Source: Bradyrhizobium erythrophlei (GTDB lineage Bacteria > Pseudomonadota > Alphaproteobacteria > Rhizobiales > Xanthobacteraceae). From it: a DNA stretch of 64,000 nt. A program made the position numbers and the translations under genes. Of the stretch, positions 62,327 through 64,000 are shown one piece after another. Each line of letters opens with the position of its first letter. The first letter of the stretch is position 1. Where the stretch lies: positions 2,914,001-2,978,000 of the forward strand of contig NZ_LT670849.1 in assembly GCF_900142985.1 (NCBI RefSeq). The letters run 5' to 3'. The notes beneath the pieces are model-generated. The model saw nothing but the letters and a program-made list of their open reading frames with translations. It was not told where the DNA came from and did no database searches.

Positions 62327-63142
62327 ATGTCCGAGATGCGTCTGATTGTTGCTGGAGCCGGCGGCCGGATGGGCCGGACGCTGACACGCGTCATTTCCGA
62401 AACCGAGGGTGCGGTGCTGGCCGGTGCGCTGGAGGCGCCGGGCTCGGAGCTGCTCGGCAAAGATGCCGGCGTGCTTGCAGGGCTGCCTGCCAACGGTGTC
62501 GAGCTATCCGCCGACCTGTGGTCGATGTCGGCCAATGCCGACGGCATTCTCGACTTCACCGTGCCGGGCGCCACCATCGCCAATGTCGCGATCGCCGCCG
62601 AGCGCGGCCTCGTTCACGTCATCGGCACCACGGGCTTGTCGTCGTCCGATGATGCCGTGATCCGGAGCGTGACCTCGCGCGCGATCGTCGTGAAGTCGGG
62701 CAATATGAGTCTCGGCATCAATCTGCTCGCTGCGCTGGTCAAGCGCGTGGCGCAGTCGCTCGATACTTCGTTCGATATCGAAATCCTCGAGATGCACCAC
62801 AAGGGCAAGATCGATGCCCCCTCCGGCACCGCGCTGATGCTGGGCGAGGCGGCAGCCGCAGGCCGTGGCATCCCGCTTGCGGGACATTCGGCGCGTGGCC
62901 GCGACGGCGAGACCGGGGCGCGCCGCCCGGGCGATATCGGCTTTGCGTCGTTGCGCGGCGGCACCGCCGCGGGCGATCACAGCGTGTTCTTTTCAGGCCC
63001 TGCCGAGCGTCTGGTGTTGTCGCACCACGCCGAGGATCGCATGATCTTTGCCCACGGCGCGATCAAGGCGGCGCTCTGGGCCCACGGCAAGAAGCCCGGT
63101 TATTACACCATGGCCGACGTGCTCGGGCTCGAAAACTTCTGA
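62327..63142 (+). CDS. dapB: 4-hydroxy-tetrahydrodipicolinate reductase
   Basis: 271 residues. The dinucleotide site is [29 protein letters not shown] and [17 protein letters not shown] follow, and the substrate site is [20 protein letters not shown]. It reduces HTPA with NAD(P)H in lysine and diaminopimelate synthesis. It starts with GGAGAGGG upstream. Confidence 0.97.
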   Translation: MSEMRLIVAGAGGRMGRTLTRVISETEGAVLAGALEAPGSELLGKDAGVLAGLPANGVELSADLWSMSANADGILDFTVPGATIANVAIAAERGLVHVIGTTGLSSSDDAVIRSVTSRAIVVKSGNMSLGINLLAALVKRVAQSLDTSFDIEILEMHHKGKIDAPSGTALMLGEAAAAGRGIPLAGHSARGRDGETGARRPGDIGFASLRGGTAAGDHSVFFSGPAERLVLSHHAEDRMIFAHGAIKAALWAHGKKPGYYTMADVLGLENF

Positions 63143-63170
63143 CCTCAATTCAAACGAAAGCCTTTCAGAA

Positions 63171-63794
63171 ATGAGCGATCGTCTTCTCGTCTTGGTGCGC
63201 CACGGCCAGAGCGAATGGAATCTGAAAAACCTCTTCACCGGCTGGAAAGATCCCGATCTCACCGAGGCAGGTGTTGCTGAAGCCAGGGAAGCAGGCCGCA
63301 AGCTGAAGGCGCACGGGCTGGTGTTCGATCTCGCCTTCACCTCGGTGCTGACGCGCGCCCAACACACGCTCGATCTGATGCTGGAGCAACTCGGTCAAAC
63401 CAAAATTCCTGTTCACAAGCACCTGGCGCTCAATGAGCGCGACTACGGCGATCTCTCCGGTCTCAACAAGGATGACGCGCGCAAGAAATGGGGCGAGGAC
63501 CAGGTGCTGATCTGGCGCCGCTCCTACGACGTGCCGCCGCCGGGTGGCGAAAGCCTGAAGGACACGCTGGCGCGCACGCTGCCTTATTACGTGCAGGAGA
63601 TCCTTCCCTGCGTGTTGCGCGGCGAGCGCACGCTGGTTGCCGCGCACGGCAATTCGCTGCGCGCGCTGATCATGGTTCTGGAAAAGCTTTCGCCGGAAGG
63701 CATTTTGAAGCGTGAGCTCGCCACCGGCGTTCCCATCATCTATCGGCTGAATGCCGACGCCACGGTCGCTTCCAAGGTTGATCTGGCTGCGTGA
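63171..63794 (+). CDS. gpmA: 2,3-bisphosphoglycerate-dependent phosphoglycerate mutase
   Basis: 207 residues from [20 protein letters not shown] at 63171; the RHG motif holds the phospho-His. [20 protein letters not shown] and [19 protein letters not shown] complete the active site. It interconverts 3- and 2-phosphoglycerate. The open frame upstream is part of dapB in another frame. The stop overlaps the next start (GTGA). Confidence 0.96.
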   Translation: MSDRLLVLVRHGQSEWNLKNLFTGWKDPDLTEAGVAEAREAGRKLKAHGLVFDLAFTSVLTRAQHTLDLMLEQLGQTKIPVHKHLALNERDYGDLSGLNKDDARKKWGEDQVLIWRRSYDVPPPGGESLKDTLARTLPYYVQEILPCVLRGERTLVAAHGNSLRALIMVLEKLSPEGILKRELATGVPIIYRLNADATVASKVDLAA

Positions 63795-64000
63795 GCACGG
63801 GCGGCACGAGCGTCGAGATCGTTTCGCTTGCGGCCCCGGTAAGCGAGCGCGCGCTGGACGAGCTCGCCGAGGTGCTGGCCGACTGCGTCGAAGGCGGCGC
63901 CAGCGTCAACTTCATGTCGCCCTATTCGCCAGGCGAGGCGCGCCGCTTCTTCGACAAGGTCGCAAGCGGTGTCGCGTCGGGAGATATCGTGCTGCTCGTG
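63791..64000 (+). CDS. GNAT family N-acetyltransferase (partial, cut by window end)
   Basis: The first 70 codons from a GTG, overlapping gpmA by 4 bp. (M)[20 protein letters not shown] and [20 protein letters not shown] are the N-terminal part of a GNAT protein; the acetyl-CoA loop lies beyond the window. Coupling to gpmA is probable. Confidence 0.75.
   Translation, partial: MSTGGTSVEIVSLAAPVSERALDELAEVLADCVEGGASVNFMSPYSPGEARRFFDKVASGVASGDIVLLV

Overview
The window looks like a core chromosomal segment of a GC-rich alphaproteobacterium of the Rhizobiales, most likely Bradyrhizobium or a close relative. The grounds are the protein sequences (CenR/OtpR-type regulator, ParAB, HslUV, His enzymes, DnaKJ followed by a PmtA-like methyltransferase), the conserved gene order, and several interspersed repeat families typical of that genus. 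I see no phage, plasmid, insertion-sequence transposase, CRISPR array, tRNA or rRNA gene. No database could be searched, so family names rest on motifs and remembered families.

Layout. 1-3.4 kb: cyclic-nucleotide-binding protein and CenR-like regulator, L,D-transpeptidase, a 2-keto-pentenoate hydratase-like enzyme, and the PLP-homeostasis protein YggS. 3.4-9.6 kb: a diguanylate cyclase, then leuS-lptE-holA. 9.6-18.2 kb: a leftward block parB-parA-rsmG-mnmG-mnmE-rho-hemJ carrying three parS sites, ending in a gene-free, AT-richer stretch (17.73-18.2 kb) where transcription diverges; I propose this as the replication origin. 18.2-24.9 kb: a rightward block of PEP-synthase/PPDK regulator, maf, coaE, dnaQ, (secB leftward), Tim44-like, mltA and smr. 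24.9-29.3 kb: a membrane protein, hslU, DUF2585, a broken acetyltransferase and hslV, all leftward. 29.5-34.3 kb: hisB-DUF2628-hisH-hisA-hisF-hisE-coaA. 34.3-40.4 kb: hydrolase, hybrid histidine kinase, small hypothetical proteins and cupins. 40.5-44.6 kb: an accessory module, with a BMP-type binding protein and a GntR regulator diverging from a small DNA-binding-like protein, a DUF1989 protein and a flavin reductase. 44.7-49.6 kb: a Tat-exported metallo-hydrolase, gshB, yraN, rsmI and an LpoA-like lipoprotein. 49.7-54.4 kb: hemW, rdgB and rph diverging from hrcA and grpE. 54.5-64 kb: nicotinamidase, a secreted unknown, dnaK-dnaJ, pmtA, FMN reductase, pyrF, DUF1330, dapB, gpmA and the start of an acetyltransferase.

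The genes fall into housekeeping sets: chromosome replication and segregation around the proposed origin; protein quality control (HslUV, HrcA, GrpE, DnaKJ); histidine biosynthesis; envelope assembly (LptE, MltA, LpoA-like, L,D-transpeptidase); and tRNA/rRNA modification (MnmEG, RsmG, RsmI).

The most unusual signal is a family of short CTAG-bounded palindromic elements at 21868-22057, 50914-51083 and 55322-55371. They sit against genes and appear to supply stop codons (rdgB, the 311-residue secreted protein) and probably the start region of hemW. A second palindrome family (32022-32067, 44580-44624) does the same for hisA and sits inside a terminator hairpin. Other points: a 13-bp tandem duplication that breaks an acetyltransferase gene, and the absence of hemE, aroE and fxsA from slots where I would expect them.
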